A program made the position numbers and the translations under genes. A model generated the notes under the pieces. The model had not been told where the DNA came from, ran no database searches, and saw nothing but the letters and a program-made list of their open reading frames with translations. This document shows, one piece after another, positions 16,736-25,353 of a DNA stretch of 42,824 nt (position 1 is the first letter of the stretch; each line of letters opens with the position of its first letter). Location of the stretch: positions 12,058 through 54,881 of the forward strand of contig PBAM01000014.1 in NCBI GenBank assembly GCA_002716285.1, read 5' to 3'. The stretch comes from Acidimicrobiaceae bacterium (GTDB taxonomy: Bacteria > Actinomycetota > Acidimicrobiia > Acidimicrobiales > MedAcidi-G1).

Positions 16736-18060
16736 TATCTATCAACTTCTCCCATAATCGGGTCAATAGATGAAATCACAGCAACTGCATCTGCAATCAG
16801 TCCACCTCTCATCAGGTGGGGCAAAGTTTGTAAATTCACAAAACTAGGGCCTCTGATGTGCATTCGGTAAGGATTCGGACTTCCGTCAGAAACTAGATAA
16901 CAACCCAATTCTCCTCTAGGTGATTCAACGGCGGCATAAACTTCCCCAGGGGGAACATGGAAACCTTCGGTGAATATTTTGAAATGATGTATTAGCGCTT
17001 CCATTGACTCATCGATCCGAGCACGTGGGGGTGGCGTAATTTTTTTGTCTTGAATCCGGTAATCGCCTGATGGCATTAGGTCCAATATCTGTTCAACTAT
17101 TCGCAAGGACTCGCGAACTTCATTTAATCGAATAGCAAAACGGTCAAAAGAATCACCGTGGGTTCCTACAATTACATCAAAATCAACTTGGTCATAAGCC
17201 AGATAAGGTTCATCTTTTCTTAAATCCCAGTCGTAACCAGTTGATCGTAGTATCGGCCCTGTTGCTGATAAGGCGAGTGCTTCAGAAGTATTTAATGAAC
17301 CTACGCCTTGAAGTCTTTTCTGAAATAGTGGTTGACCCGTTAGTAAATCATCATATTCATCAAGCCTCGGTGGAATTATTTCTAAAAGGTTTCTTAAATC
17401 AGCCTGCCAACCATCATGTAGATCCACTGCTACTCCGCCCGGACGTATGTAGTTGTGATTCATTCTTAAACCTGTGACTTTTTCAAAAAATCTGAGCACT
17501 TCTTCTCTTTCACGCCACCCGTAAATCATCATTGAGACTGCGCCAAGATCCATACCGTTTGTTGCTTGAAACAGTAAATGTGAACTAATTCTGTTCAACT
17601 CACACATGAGCATTCGGATCCATGTTGCCCTGGGAGGTACTTCAATCTCTAAAAGTTTTTCTACTGCAAGAGAAAATGCTAGTTCTGTAAAAAGTGGAGA
17701 GGCGTAATCCATTCTTGTCACATTGGTGGAGCCTTGTGCATATGAAAGTGTCTCAGCAGTTTTTTCCATTCCTGTATGCAAGTAGCCAATTACAGGTTTT
17801 GAACGTTCAACAGTCTCGCCCTCTAACTCCAATATAAGTCTGAGTACTCCATGGGTTGAAGGGTGAGAAGGACCCATGTTAAGAATCATTCGAGTTTCTT
17901 CTGACGGGTCTGAAGTCTCGGTGATATCATTTGCAACTTTAGGAGTAGCATCAGACTCACTTATTCTCAACACTGCACTACCTTCGCGAAGACGAACCCT
18001 TTTATCATTACTTAAAACAGATGAACGATGATTGCTGGTCTCTACGACTTCGGATGTCAT
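16735..18060 (-). CDS. nuoD: NADH-quinone oxidoreductase subunit D
   Basis: NuoD (441 residues) forms the quinone site with NuoB. The GPSHPSTHG motif gives H66 and H70, and the quinone-binding tyrosine is kept as Y119 (VTRMDYASPL). Further family segments are STGYDWDLRKD, VRESLRIVEQILDLMP and a C-terminal IMGEVDR. The N-terminal extension of about 55 residues before the first motif is polar and less conserved in appearance. It shows the typical residues that NuoD2 partly lacks, so the two proteins have diverged at the active site. The start overlaps the nuoC stop as ATGA. Confidence 0.96.
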   Translation of the reverse strand: MTSEVVETSNHRSSVLSNDKRVRLREGSAVLRISESDATPKVANDITETSDPSEETRMILNMGPSHPSTHGVLRLILELEGETVERSKPVIGYLHTGMEKTAETLSYAQGSTNVTRMDYASPLFTELAFSLAVEKLLEIEVPPRATWIRMLMCELNRISSHLLFQATNGMDLGAVSMMIYGWREREEVLRFFEKVTGLRMNHNYIRPGGVAVDLHDGWQADLRNLLEIIPPRLDEYDDLLTGQPLFQKRLQGVGSLNTSEALALSATGPILRSTGYDWDLRKDEPYLAYDQVDFDVIVGTHGDSFDRFAIRLNEVRESLRIVEQILDLMPSGDYRIQDKKITPPPRARIDESMEALIHHFKIFTEGFHVPPGEVYAAVESPRGELGCYLVSDGSPNPYRMHIRGPSFVNLQTLPHLMRGGLIADAVAVISSIDPIMGEVDR

Positions 18061-18524
18061 CGTTTTGCCTTACTAGCTTTGAACTGAACTGGTATTTGTC
18101 CCACAGAAAAATCTTTTCTTAAAGGATGACCTACCCAATCTTCTGGCATGAGAATCCTGGTCAGATCAGGATGGTCAGAAAAGTTAATACCGAACATGTC
18201 AAAAACTTCGCGTTCCATTGATTCAGTTCCTGGGTACAAGTCGAATAAAGATGGAACTACAGGGTTTTCTTCCTGGATTTGGACTCTAAGACGTAAACGT
18301 TCCCGAGTTTGATGATTGATCATTGATATTACAACTTCAAAACGTTCGGGTTTCACATTTTCTGGTAGATCTGTACGAGTTGGAAAAGAGGAGTAATCAA
18401 CCGCGGTCAAATCAACAACCATATTAAAGCCTTCTTGTCTTAACTCTGTGGCTAAATCAATGAGCTCTTCAACTTTTGGGTGTAAAACCTGTTGACCAAA
18501 CGTCTCGACAGTTGGAATATTCAC
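18057..18524 (-). CDS. nuoC: NADH-quinone oxidoreductase subunit C
   Basis: NuoC (155 residues) is a compact 30-kDa-type scaffold subunit. The signature [18 protein letters not shown] and [15 protein letters not shown] is intact near the C-terminus. It lacks the acidic N-terminal extension of NuoC2. The gene overlaps nuoB by four bases at its start and nuoD by four at its end. Confidence 0.94.
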   Translation of the reverse strand: MNIPTVETFGQQVLHPKVEELIDLATELRQEGFNMVVDLTAVDYSSFPTRTDLPENVKPERFEVVISMINHQTRERLRLRVQIQEENPVVPSLFDLYPGTESMEREVFDMFGINFSDHPDLTRILMPEDWVGHPLRKDFSVGQIPVQFKASKAKR

Positions 18525-19123
18525 CGAGACTCCAATTCAACAGGTTGAATTACTTCCCTTGGAGATTCAGAAATCTCTATTGCTGCACCTCCAGAGTTTT
18601 CTTCACGTCTGCGAGTTAATTCACCACTCTGTATTTTTTCGTGCAAAGTCAAAATCGCGTGCATGAGAGTTTCTGGACCAGGTGGGCAACCAGGTGCATA
18701 GACATCGACCGGTACTACTTGATCGACTCCTTGGACAATTGCATAATTGTTGAACATCCCTCCAGACGATGCACATACCCCCATAGATATGACCCATTTG
18801 GGTTCCATCATCTGGTCATAAATTTGACGAAGTATTGGAGCCATTTTCTGAGAAACACGTCCTGCGACAATCATCAGATCTGCTTGTCTAGGAGAAGCTC
18901 GAAAAACTTCCATTCCGTATCTGGCTAGGTCATAATGCGCGGCTCCGGTGGCCATCATTTCAATAGCACAACATGCCAAACCAAAAGTCGCTGGCCAACA
19001 ACTCCGAGCCCGAGACCATTTAACAAGGTTCTCGATTCGTGCAGTAATAAAGTTATGCTCAAGACCTTCCAAGCCTTCTCCGTTGACTTTCGCAAGGTCT
19101 CCGATTAGAGGTACTCGTACCAT
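18521..19123 (-). CDS. nuoB: NADH-quinone oxidoreductase subunit B (cluster N2)
   Basis: NuoB (200 residues) carries cluster N2. Ligands appear as the tandem cysteines of [13 protein letters not shown], the cysteine in [10 protein letters not shown] and that in APGCPPGPE. The segment [21 protein letters not shown] is conserved. A hydrophilic C-terminal extension of about 30 residues follows the last family block and is absent from NuoB2. The gene overlaps nuoA by one base (TAATG). Confidence 0.96.
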   Translation of the reverse strand: MVRVPLIGDLAKVNGEGLEGLEHNFITARIENLVKWSRARSCWPATFGLACCAIEMMATGAAHYDLARYGMEVFRASPRQADLMIVAGRVSQKMAPILRQIYDQMMEPKWVISMGVCASSGGMFNNYAIVQGVDQVVPVDVYAPGCPPGPETLMHAILTLHEKIQSGELTRRREENSGGAAIEISESPREVIQPVELESR

Positions 19124-19629
19124 TAATCACTCACCTCTTGATTTTCAAAACTTTTCTCAATAAGGTCACGACCTTCTTGACCTACCTTGCGAACCCCAAC
19201 ACGACGTATTGTGTTTGAAGTGTTTCTTGTCAAAGAAACAACTTCATCTTTTGGTTTTAGTTGTTTATTTGGGCCCCATTCAAGTGCGCCTTTCCCTATC
19301 AAATAAATGAATGATTCAAATATTGCTAGAGCGAAAATGAAAACTGCAACTAAACCAAAAAGTCCCAGAGATCTATGGGACAAAGCCCATGGGTAGAAAA
19401 AAATTATCTCTATATCAAAAACAATAAAAATCATTGCCACTAGGTAAAAACGAACTGGAAAGCGTTCATTTGGATTTTCTTCTGCAGGGATAATTCCACA
19501 TTCGTAGGGTGCTTGTTTCCTGTCATTTGGACTACGCGGTGCCAACAGGCGAGACACTACAAAGCTGATAGCAGCGAACAATACTGCAAGAACAAACAAA
19601 GCTATGACTGGAAGATACTGACTAGTCAA
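19123..19629 (-). CDS. nuoA: NADH-quinone oxidoreductase subunit A
   Basis: NuoA (168 residues) has the three expected helices and the cysteine-bearing loop APYECGIIP, then [20 protein letters not shown]. It is about 45 residues longer than usual because of a basic, hydrophilic C-terminal tail. The start is TTG at 19629, supported by a strong GGAGGTG ribosome site five bases upstream. It is the first gene of the complete complex I set, 50 bases after the upstream membrane protein gene, with no clear promoter in between. Confidence 0.94.
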   Translation of the reverse strand: MTSQYLPVIALFVLAVLFAAISFVVSRLLAPRSPNDRKQAPYECGIIPAEENPNERFPVRFYLVAMIFIVFDIEIIFFYPWALSHRSLGLFGLVAVFIFALAIFESFIYLIGKGALEWGPNKQLKPKDEVVSLTRNTSNTIRRVGVRKVGQEGRDLIEKSFENQEVSD

Positions 19630-19634
19630 ATTAA

Positions 19635-19641
19635 CACCTCC
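19635..19641 (-). promoter_or_regulatory. Strong ribosome binding site of nuoA (decides a TTG start)
   Basis: On the minus strand GGAGGTG lies five bases before the TTG at 19629. It is one of the few near-consensus Shine-Dalgarno sequences in this region, where most starts are coupled by overlap. It supports TTG as the true start and marks nuoA as an independent translation entry point. Confidence 0.75.
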
Positions 19642-19679
19642 GATACTTTGAGAAGACAGGCTGGGTTATCCTCATCGTT

Positions 19680-20693
19680 CTACTCGGTCGATGATGCGAA
19701 TTCTTGTCTTTTCGCCATTAGTTCTTTGTCTCTCACGTGAAGCCAGTAACAGAGAGCTAGAAAAATAATAAAAGATCCAATAGTAACCAAAGCCGGTCGA
19801 AGTCGCCTTGTGCCGAGATCGCGAACCATTATTGTGGAAACAACAGGCTCCTCTTTGTCAATAACTGGTCTTGGTGGTGCCATGCCTGGAACCAAAGGTT
19901 GATCTATCACTCTTTGAAATTGCACAACCGCATATCTGATTGGATGTGTTATTCGCGCAGTATTGGTTGCCCACAGACTTATCCTGTCCCATCTATTCGG
20001 ATTGTCCTTAAGTTCTGGCTTTCCACCATAAGTGTAGGAATCAAGGACTTTGAAATCAGAAGTACTTCTAAACCCAAGATCTGATTGAGCTAAAACATCT
20101 GCAATAGCTTGTGCTTGCGCATTGCCTGATTCTGCTGTTGATAAAAGGCGCCATCCGTTCAAATCATCAAGTCCATAACTCTTAATCAAATTAGGTGATA
20201 CAACGGCTAATTCCGAATGGGTTATTGTTTCATTTCTTAATTGTCTGTCGGCTTGTATTTCAGCTAAATCTTGCAAACTGAGTTCTGGATAGTCTGACTC
20301 AGTTGGCACTTTATTAAATTCCAAATTTGCAATCTCGTCTTGAGACTGCACAACCATTTCATAAGCAGATAAAAAATCCTCTGGATCAGGCAAATCCCGT
20401 GCTTCTATCAAAGCACTGGAGTTAAGGTCGCCTACATTGATATCAATCGTTCGCCAGCTCGGATCTGCTCCCTTCCATCCAGAACCATAGAGCCACCAAC
20501 TAATTCCAAGGATTGTCATAAATCCCATTAGCCCTGCAAGGGTCACCAAAGTACTAAGTCGTGCCCCCGAATTAGTTGCGATTATCACCCAAACAGAACC
20601 AATCAATATGACCGTACCTACTGCTACAACAAGTATTCCTCTTACTTCAAGGTCCCAAGAAATACCTCCTAATGTTGTAAGGAGATCAATCAC
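19680..20693 (-). CDS. Membrane protein of unknown function between cytochrome c and nuoA
   Basis: I do not recognise a family. The 337-residue protein has two hydrophobic helices at the N-terminus (about residues 18-40 and 48-70, ending in a Trp-rich ISWWLYGSGW segment). A hydrophilic middle domain of about 220 residues is rich in Asp, Glu and Asn and lacks cysteine or haem motifs. One helix follows near the C-terminus (about 303-322), then a short charged tail. The topology suggests a domain held on one membrane face by helices at both ends. GTG overlaps the stop of the cytochrome c gene (TAGTG), so it is translated with that gene. An assembly or accessory role for the bc complex or complex I is plausible from position only. 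Confidence 0.8.
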   Translation of the reverse strand: MIDLLTTLGGISWDLEVRGILVVAVGTVILIGSVWVIIATNSGARLSTLVTLAGLMGFMTILGISWWLYGSGWKGADPSWRTIDINVGDLNSSALIEARDLPDPEDFLSAYEMVVQSQDEIANLEFNKVPTESDYPELSLQDLAEIQADRQLRNETITHSELAVVSPNLIKSYGLDDLNGWRLLSTAESGNAQAQAIADVLAQSDLGFRSTSDFKVLDSYTYGGKPELKDNPNRWDRISLWATNTARITHPIRYAVVQFQRVIDQPLVPGMAPPRPVIDKEEPVVSTIMVRDLGTRRLRPALVTIGSFIIFLALCYWLHVRDKELMAKRQEFASSTE

Positions 20694-21892
20694 TACATGC
20701 TCCTTTCATAAGCAACGACCGCATCAATTTGCTCAGGAGTTAACACCCTGCTTCGTGTAACAGTTCCAATCACATCTAGATCATCGGTTCTTCCACCAAA
20801 ACCAGGCATTCCTCCTGACCCCATTCTTGCGTTTCCATAACCAGCACCGAGTTCAGATCCTAAGTGGATAAAATTAGCCTGTCGTTCAGGTGTTGAAAAA
20901 TGAGTTTCTACTCCGCTCAAGCTAGGTCCCACATGACCTGCTCCTGGTCTATAAATATTTAATATTCCAGATTCGACGAATTTCGGCCATTCTGTAATCA
21001 ATGCGTCTACATTCTCAGGACTGGTGGCTCCGTAAGAAAAACCCGGCGTATGGCATCGAGCGCATCCATGCGCACCCTGGCCTGCTTGATTATTAAAGAT
21101 CAATTCTCCAAAAGTCAAATAATTATTACTTGAAGGTAACGAAGCATCCTCCAGCCATTCATCTATGGCCGCTTCGATTTCTTCAGCTTCTACAAGACTT
21201 GGATTGCTATCGATAATAATTCGTCTAGCTCCATCTCTGATCCCACTTTCAACCTGTTCTTTCGTTTCTTCTGAATCGAGCTGTATTGATCTTAAATAAA
21301 CAACCAGCTGATGTATCTGCTGTTCGGTCATTGGGCCTCCACCGGGCAAACCCCAAGCAGGCATAGGAGACCCTGGTCGCCCATAATTTAAAATATGAGT
21401 AACTTCAGATTCATCAAATCTGGATAATACACTCGTTAACGCTGGTGCTTTCCATTGCACTTGAGCAACGAACTGGCCATCAGCATCAGACAAAGTAAAT
21501 GAGGCAACACCTCCAACACCATTTGGCCCGTGACACCCTGAACAGGCTTCTTCGTAACTATTAGCTCCGCGGCTTTCAAAACGTCCAACCCAACCTCTCG
21601 CAGCATTTTCTTGACGTGCAGGTTCCATAAGCCAATAAAGTGGCAGAACTAAAGCGGTTGCTGCAATCAAAACAAAAGACCACCCGAGTGCCTTATCTAG
21701 AATGCGGGTTTCAAGTTCATCATCATCAGCATAAGGAACTCGGTTAGCCGCTAAATCAATTTCAGATCCGACTTCTTTTTTACCTATTCGGAAATTGAAA
21801 AGTAAATAAATCAACATGCCGATTATTACGACAACAGCAAGAACCAAACCAATTGTTCTTTGAGTATTAGCGATGATAATTATTAGATTCAC
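20693..21892 (-). CDS. Membrane-anchored diheme c-type cytochrome
   Basis: The 399-residue protein has two N-terminal membrane helices (about residues 11-31 and 68-88) and then two cytochrome c domains. Haem-binding motifs are CSGCH (117-121) and CARCH (277-281). Methionines in GSPMPAW (about 177) and SGGMPGFGG (about 365) are candidate sixth ligands. The domains are joined by an acidic linker. It lies between the Rieske gene and the unknown membrane protein, so it is probably the cytochrome c subunit of the quinol:cytochrome c reductase, in the role that QcrC plays in other actinobacteria. The sequence is not an evident QcrC because of the two N-terminal helices and the large linker. The start is GTG at 21892. 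Confidence 0.88.
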   Translation of the reverse strand: MNLIIIIANTQRTIGLVLAVVVIIGMLIYLLFNFRIGKKEVGSEIDLAANRVPYADDDELETRILDKALGWSFVLIAATALVLPLYWLMEPARQENAARGWVGRFESRGANSYEEACSGCHGPNGVGGVASFTLSDADGQFVAQVQWKAPALTSVLSRFDESEVTHILNYGRPGSPMPAWGLPGGGPMTEQQIHQLVVYLRSIQLDSEETKEQVESGIRDGARRIIIDSNPSLVEAEEIEAAIDEWLEDASLPSSNNYLTFGELIFNNQAGQGAHGCARCHTPGFSYGATSPENVDALITEWPKFVESGILNIYRPGAGHVGPSLSGVETHFSTPERQANFIHLGSELGAGYGNARMGSGGMPGFGGRTDDLDVIGTVTRSRVLTPEQIDAVVAYERSM

Positions 21893-21910
21893 AAACTTCT
21901 CATCTCTCCA

Positions 21911-22777
21911 CTAATGATCACTTTGTCCGATGCAGTTCGGACCTTCAGCTTCTTGACCTGTAGTGTTTGTACCGATTGGTGGACCTTGAATAATTGCACC
22001 GGTATTAACTGTAAGAACACCATCATTTACTGTTACAGCGAAGCGATCCATACCACGGGGCGCAGGTCCGCCACGTTTTTCTCCCACTTGGTTGTACTGG
22101 GAACCATGACAGGGGCACTCAAACCATTGGGATGAAACACAACTTGGAACCCTGCAACCTAAATGAGGACATTTTTGATAAAGGGCAACTACACCTGCTT
22201 CAAAACCTTGGTCCACTCCAGCAGCCATTCCAGATAATTCAGTTGAGGAGTATGAATTTCTTGCTTTTTCAACTGCGCCGTTTGGATAGGCAGTCAACCA
22301 CATTCGCCCTTCAGGTTTATATAAGAATCCATTGTTAGCTTTAATTTCTGCAAGAATTTCAGGAACATTTCCAACTTTAATTTTTGAACCAAAACCACTT
22401 ACCCCTTGAGGCCATAAGAAAGCTAAAGAAGCTCCTCCGAAACCCGCTATTGAAAGACCCATCATCCCGACTATTCCGCGGTTAAAGAACTGCCTACGTG
22501 AAACACCAACAGCCATAGGATCCGGTGCAACAAATGGTTCAAGAGGAACCGTCTCTACAATTTCTACTTCTTCGTCCTTCTGAGTTTCCAAAGCTGCTTG
22601 TTCAAATTCACGACCTGTTAATCCTTCATCGTCTGAGACCAAAGAGGGATTTGGCTTATCGCGAAGACGTGCTTCTCTCGACAAACCAACCGCACGGTGA
22701 TCCCTTCTACGTGAGGCACCCAGAAGTACTAATGCTGCTAAAACAACAAGAATTATGGCAGCAACGATCGTAGCCAT
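21911..22777 (-). CDS. qcrA: Rieske iron-sulfur subunit of the quinol:cytochrome c reductase
   Basis: The C-terminal Rieske domain has both cluster boxes, CPHLGC (about residue 203) and CPCHGSQYN (about 221). These give two Cys and two His ligands plus the disulfide cysteines. An N-terminal helix is followed by about 65 polar residues, then a twin-arginine motif SRRQFFNRG and a second hydrophobic segment. The Rieske head is thus probably exported by the Tat system, as in other actinobacterial QcrA proteins. I prefer the ATG at 22777 because GGTG lies six bases upstream; a GTG three codons earlier (22786) is the alternative. It electronically links cytochrome b to the cytochrome c encoded next. 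Confidence 0.93.
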   Translation of the reverse strand: MATIVAAIILVVLAALVLLGASRRRDHRAVGLSREARLRDKPNPSLVSDDEGLTGREFEQAALETQKDEEVEIVETVPLEPFVAPDPMAVGVSRRQFFNRGIVGMMGLSIAGFGGASLAFLWPQGVSGFGSKIKVGNVPEILAEIKANNGFLYKPEGRMWLTAYPNGAVEKARNSYSSTELSGMAAGVDQGFEAGVVALYQKCPHLGCRVPSCVSSQWFECPCHGSQYNQVGEKRGGPAPRGMDRFAVTVNDGVLTVNTGAIIQGPPIGTNTTGQEAEGPNCIGQSDH

Positions 22778-22828
22778 ATCAAACACCGCAACTTTTTTTG
22801 AAAAATAATTTAATAAGTAACATTTGCA

Positions 22829-23590
22829 TCACAACTCGAAAAACAATCCGCCTTCCCAAGGGAAGACAAAGTTGAAACCAGGACCACGGAAAAAAGAACC
22901 GATCATTACCAACACAGCCCAAAACATTAGATGAACTGTCATCAAAGAAATTGCAAACTTACGATGCTCAGGTTTGTTGGAGGGATTCTTATCAATAAAA
23001 GGGGCCATGATCAATAAGAAAATCCCCATGCCAGGAATCGTTACTCCAGCAACCATTGGATGGAACATAGTTAACAACTCTTGAAGCCCCAGAAAGTACC
23101 AAGGAGCCTTAGACGGATTTGGCGTTCTATTAAAATCGGCTAATTCTAGAAGTGGTGCATTAACGACAATAGAGAAAAGGGTCGTAAAAAGAGTAATTGC
23201 CAAAGCTGCTAGAAATTCTGCGATCAAAAGATGTGGCCAGACATGAACCTTGTCAGTGGGAGTGGTTTTTACATCCTGGATTGAACCGGCTTTGACAACC
23301 GTTAAAAGTCTCTGATTGTGTCCATCGGGACCTTCACCAGCTTGCGGGCCAGTTTGGCTTGGCGGGGTAATTGATGGATCTTTGGTTGGAGGTTGTTTAG
23401 AAGCCGGCACTCCTCGGTCAAGCAAGTAAGAAGGAATTTTTTCATCACCTGAGCTTGGGTTTTCTGATGGAGCGTCAGTTGTAGCTTCAGTTTCTTTCGT
23501 TCCATCCGTTGCGGAACCACCTTTAGCCTCTTCTGCTTTAGCTCGGGCTGCCTCAGCTCGTTTTCTTAAATGCTCTGGGATCTCAACCAT
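22829..23590 (-). CDS. Cytochrome b C-terminal subunit (subunit IV-like)
   Basis: This subunit of 253 residues supplies the C-terminal helices of cytochrome b. About 110 N-terminal residues are hydrophilic, starting with VEIPEHLRKR followed by an Ala/Glu-rich helix and a Pro/Thr-rich linker. Three to four helices follow. The Qo-site motif, PEWY in mitochondria and plastids, reads APWYFLGLQELL here; this lacks the glutamate, and similar variants occur in other bacterial lineages. MAPFIDKNPSNKPEHR and a C-terminal FPWEGGLFFEL are also seen. A ribosome site GAGG precedes the ATG. Its first ten residues closely match those of the cytochrome c encoded divergently at 25612. Confidence 0.92.
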   Translation of the reverse strand: MVEIPEHLRKRAEAARAKAEEAKGGSATDGTKETEATTDAPSENPSSGDEKIPSYLLDRGVPASKQPPTKDPSITPPSQTGPQAGEGPDGHNQRLLTVVKAGSIQDVKTTPTDKVHVWPHLLIAEFLAALAITLFTTLFSIVVNAPLLELADFNRTPNPSKAPWYFLGLQELLTMFHPMVAGVTIPGMGIFLLIMAPFIDKNPSNKPEHRKFAISLMTVHLMFWAVLVMIGSFFRGPGFNFVFPWEGGLFFEL

Positions 23591-23604
23591 TTCTTATCCT
23601 CGTC

Positions 23605-24393
23605 CTAAAGGGGTCCAGAAATTCCGCCATCTTTTCGGACACGCCAAAAATGGATAGCAAGAAATATGACTAAAACGAAGGGCAGCATCAGTACATGAAG
23701 CGTGTACCAACGCAGAAGGGTATCAGTACCGATCTCCACGCCTCCTAGAAGAACAAATCTTACCTGTTCTCCAAAAACAGGTGTATAGCCCATCATGTTT
23801 GTTCCAACTGTCACTGCCCAAAGAGCCAATTGATCCCATGGCAACAAGTACCCGGTAAATGACAACAGTAAAGTCAGCGTCAACAAAATTACACCAATAA
23901 CCCAGTTAAATTCCCGAGGAGGTTTGTATGCCCCATGATAGAAAACACGGGCCATATGCAAGAAAACCGTCAGAACCATTAAATGAGCTCCCCAACGGTG
24001 CATGTTTCTAACCAAAAGTCCAAAACCAACTGCTGTTTGTAACGTCTGCATATCGTCCCATGCCTGAGCAGCAGTCGGACGGTAGAAAAACATGAGAAAA
24101 ATTCCTGTGACCGTCAAGAAAATAAATAAGAAAAAGCTTAAGCCGCCCAAACAAAGTGTGTAACTGACCTTTACAGCATGACGTTTTACCTTTACCGGAT
24201 GCAGATGGTACAAAACGCTGTTCATTATGACGTATGAACGATTTCTTGGACTATCTGTATAACCCTTTCTAAAAATCGAACCAGGTCTAAAAATCGCAGC
24301 CCATGTTTGTGAATCCTGGACCTTTTCTCCTACCTGCCCTAGTTTCTCTTTCAATGCCTGACCGGTGGCTTTATCACCGTTTGTCTCAGCCAT
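23605..24393 (-). CDS. qcrB: Cytochrome b6-type subunit with haem-ci cysteine
   Basis: This is the N-terminal half of cytochrome b as a separate 262-residue protein. Two bis-histidine haem pairs are visible: H122/H136 (13 residues between) and H223/H238 (14 between). The 14-residue spacing is the b6f type. GYLLPWDQ is the Q-site motif. Cys81, in YTLCLGG just before the first helix, matches the cysteine that covalently binds the extra haem ci (cn) in cytochrome b6 and Firmicutes QcrB. A hydrophilic N-terminal arm of about 60 residues is present. It lies 14 bases upstream of the subunit IV gene. The symbol qcrB is used loosely, since most actinobacteria have one unsplit QcrB. Confidence 0.93.
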   Translation of the reverse strand: MAETNGDKATGQALKEKLGQVGEKVQDSQTWAAIFRPGSIFRKGYTDSPRNRSYVIMNSVLYHLHPVKVKRHAVKVSYTLCLGGLSFFLFIFLTVTGIFLMFFYRPTAAQAWDDMQTLQTAVGFGLLVRNMHRWGAHLMVLTVFLHMARVFYHGAYKPPREFNWVIGVILLTLTLLLSFTGYLLPWDQLALWAVTVGTNMMGYTPVFGEQVRFVLLGGVEIGTDTLLRWYTLHVLMLPFVLVIFLAIHFWRVRKDGGISGPL

Positions 24394-24434
24394 TTATTTC
24401 ACTCCCTCTAATAATTTCTTAGTTCTATATTGAA

Positions 24435-24851
24435 TCATGCCAGACGCATCCCATAGCCATAACCATGGCTCGTGGTTCTCTGGTGGGTATCACCTTCTGG
24501 AGGTGCATCTGTTAATTTTCCTAAAATAATCACCCCGGTTGGGCATCGATCCACACATAATGCACAACGGGTGCAAACATCATCATCAATTGTGAAAATT
24601 ACTTTGTCGCTTGGATCTCTTCCAGGGATTTCAGTGCCCACCGAATCAGCCACTGCATTCGGGCTAACCATATGAATGCATTTCCATGGACAAATATCAA
24701 CACACCCTTCACACATGATGCATTCTGCTTGGTCAATATGGATAAATTGTTTTGGTTTTACAGCTGCTTCCAACCATTCATTGTCTACCTGATGCAGAAC
24801 ATAATCGTCAACAAAAGTCGGGTGAGGTGGGTTGGCGTCGGTAACGCTCAT
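24435..24851 (-). CDS. Ferredoxin-like protein with two [4Fe-4S] motifs
   Basis: The protein of 138 residues contains CIMCEGCVDICP (about residues 64-75) and CTRCALCVDRCP (about 104-115), each the classic C-x2-C-x2-C-x3-C-P pattern. The 28 residues between them are longer than in clostridial ferredoxins. N- and C-terminal extensions are polar, with a Gly/Tyr-rich end and no membrane helix. It overlaps the upstream membrane gene by four bases and is followed after 41 bases by cytochrome b6. Its place inside a bc-complex operon suggests an electron-transfer partner or peripheral subunit. Feeding electrons to complex I set 2, which lacks NuoE, F and G, is a further possibility. Both roles are inference. 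Confidence 0.9.
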   Translation of the reverse strand: MSVTDANPPHPTFVDDYVLHQVDNEWLEAAVKPKQFIHIDQAECIMCEGCVDICPWKCIHMVSPNAVADSVGTEIPGRDPSDKVIFTIDDDVCTRCALCVDRCPTGVIILGKLTDAPPEGDTHQRTTSHGYGYGMRLA

Positions 24852-25303
24852 ATACCTATCCCTTCTTTTATAAGTGGTCTTCCATACTCAGATGTATCTT
24901 CCACTTGTTCCTTTTCAACTCCGCGATTCTGCCAATGTCGCCAACAAACGACATTACCTGCCAAAGCAATTCCATAAATTAATACTGCAATGACATCACG
25001 TATCACCAGATAGGTCATAGTAAAAGGTAGAGACCATTCAACAATTCCTTGTTCACCTGTCCATGGAAGTTCAGGGCCAACTATAAAACGATCAGGACGC
25101 CAATTTAACTCACTATCCGCCCAAGTAAGCCACTGGTGGGGCACTACTCCATAGACCCAAAACAATATAAAAAATACATAAGTAGCAAAAAGCATTGCTT
25201 CACCCCAGGTAAATTCTTTTTCAGCTGGGCAACGTCTTAAATATGCGTAGAAACCCCATACGAGGATCACCGTTACGATTATCGACACGGCGAATGCGAC
25301 CAT
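24848..25303 (-). CDS. Small membrane protein of unknown function heading the respiratory operon
   Basis: I do not recognise this 151-residue protein. It shows about three membrane helices (residues 3-21, 38-56 and 98-121). A Trp-rich loop, VPHQWLTWADSELNWRP, lies between the second and third helix, and a hydrophilic C-terminal tail follows. A single histidine in the loop (PHQW) and one near the end of helix three (CWRHW) could bind a cofactor, but no known motif is present. AGAGGA stands about nine bases before the ATG. As first gene after the Rex-type operator and translationally coupled to the ferredoxin gene, it is probably an accessory subunit or ferredoxin anchor. This is based on position alone. 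Confidence 0.8.
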   Translation of the reverse strand: MVAFAVSIIVTVILVWGFYAYLRRCPAEKEFTWGEAMLFATYVFFILFWVYGVVPHQWLTWADSELNWRPDRFIVGPELPWTGEQGIVEWSLPFTMTYLVIRDVIAVLIYGIALAGNVVCWRHWQNRGVEKEQVEDTSEYGRPLIKEGIGI

Positions 25304-25353
25304 TCGAACTTTTCCTCTCTCGAGTCTTTTGTTAGGTTTTCTAATTGCGAAAA

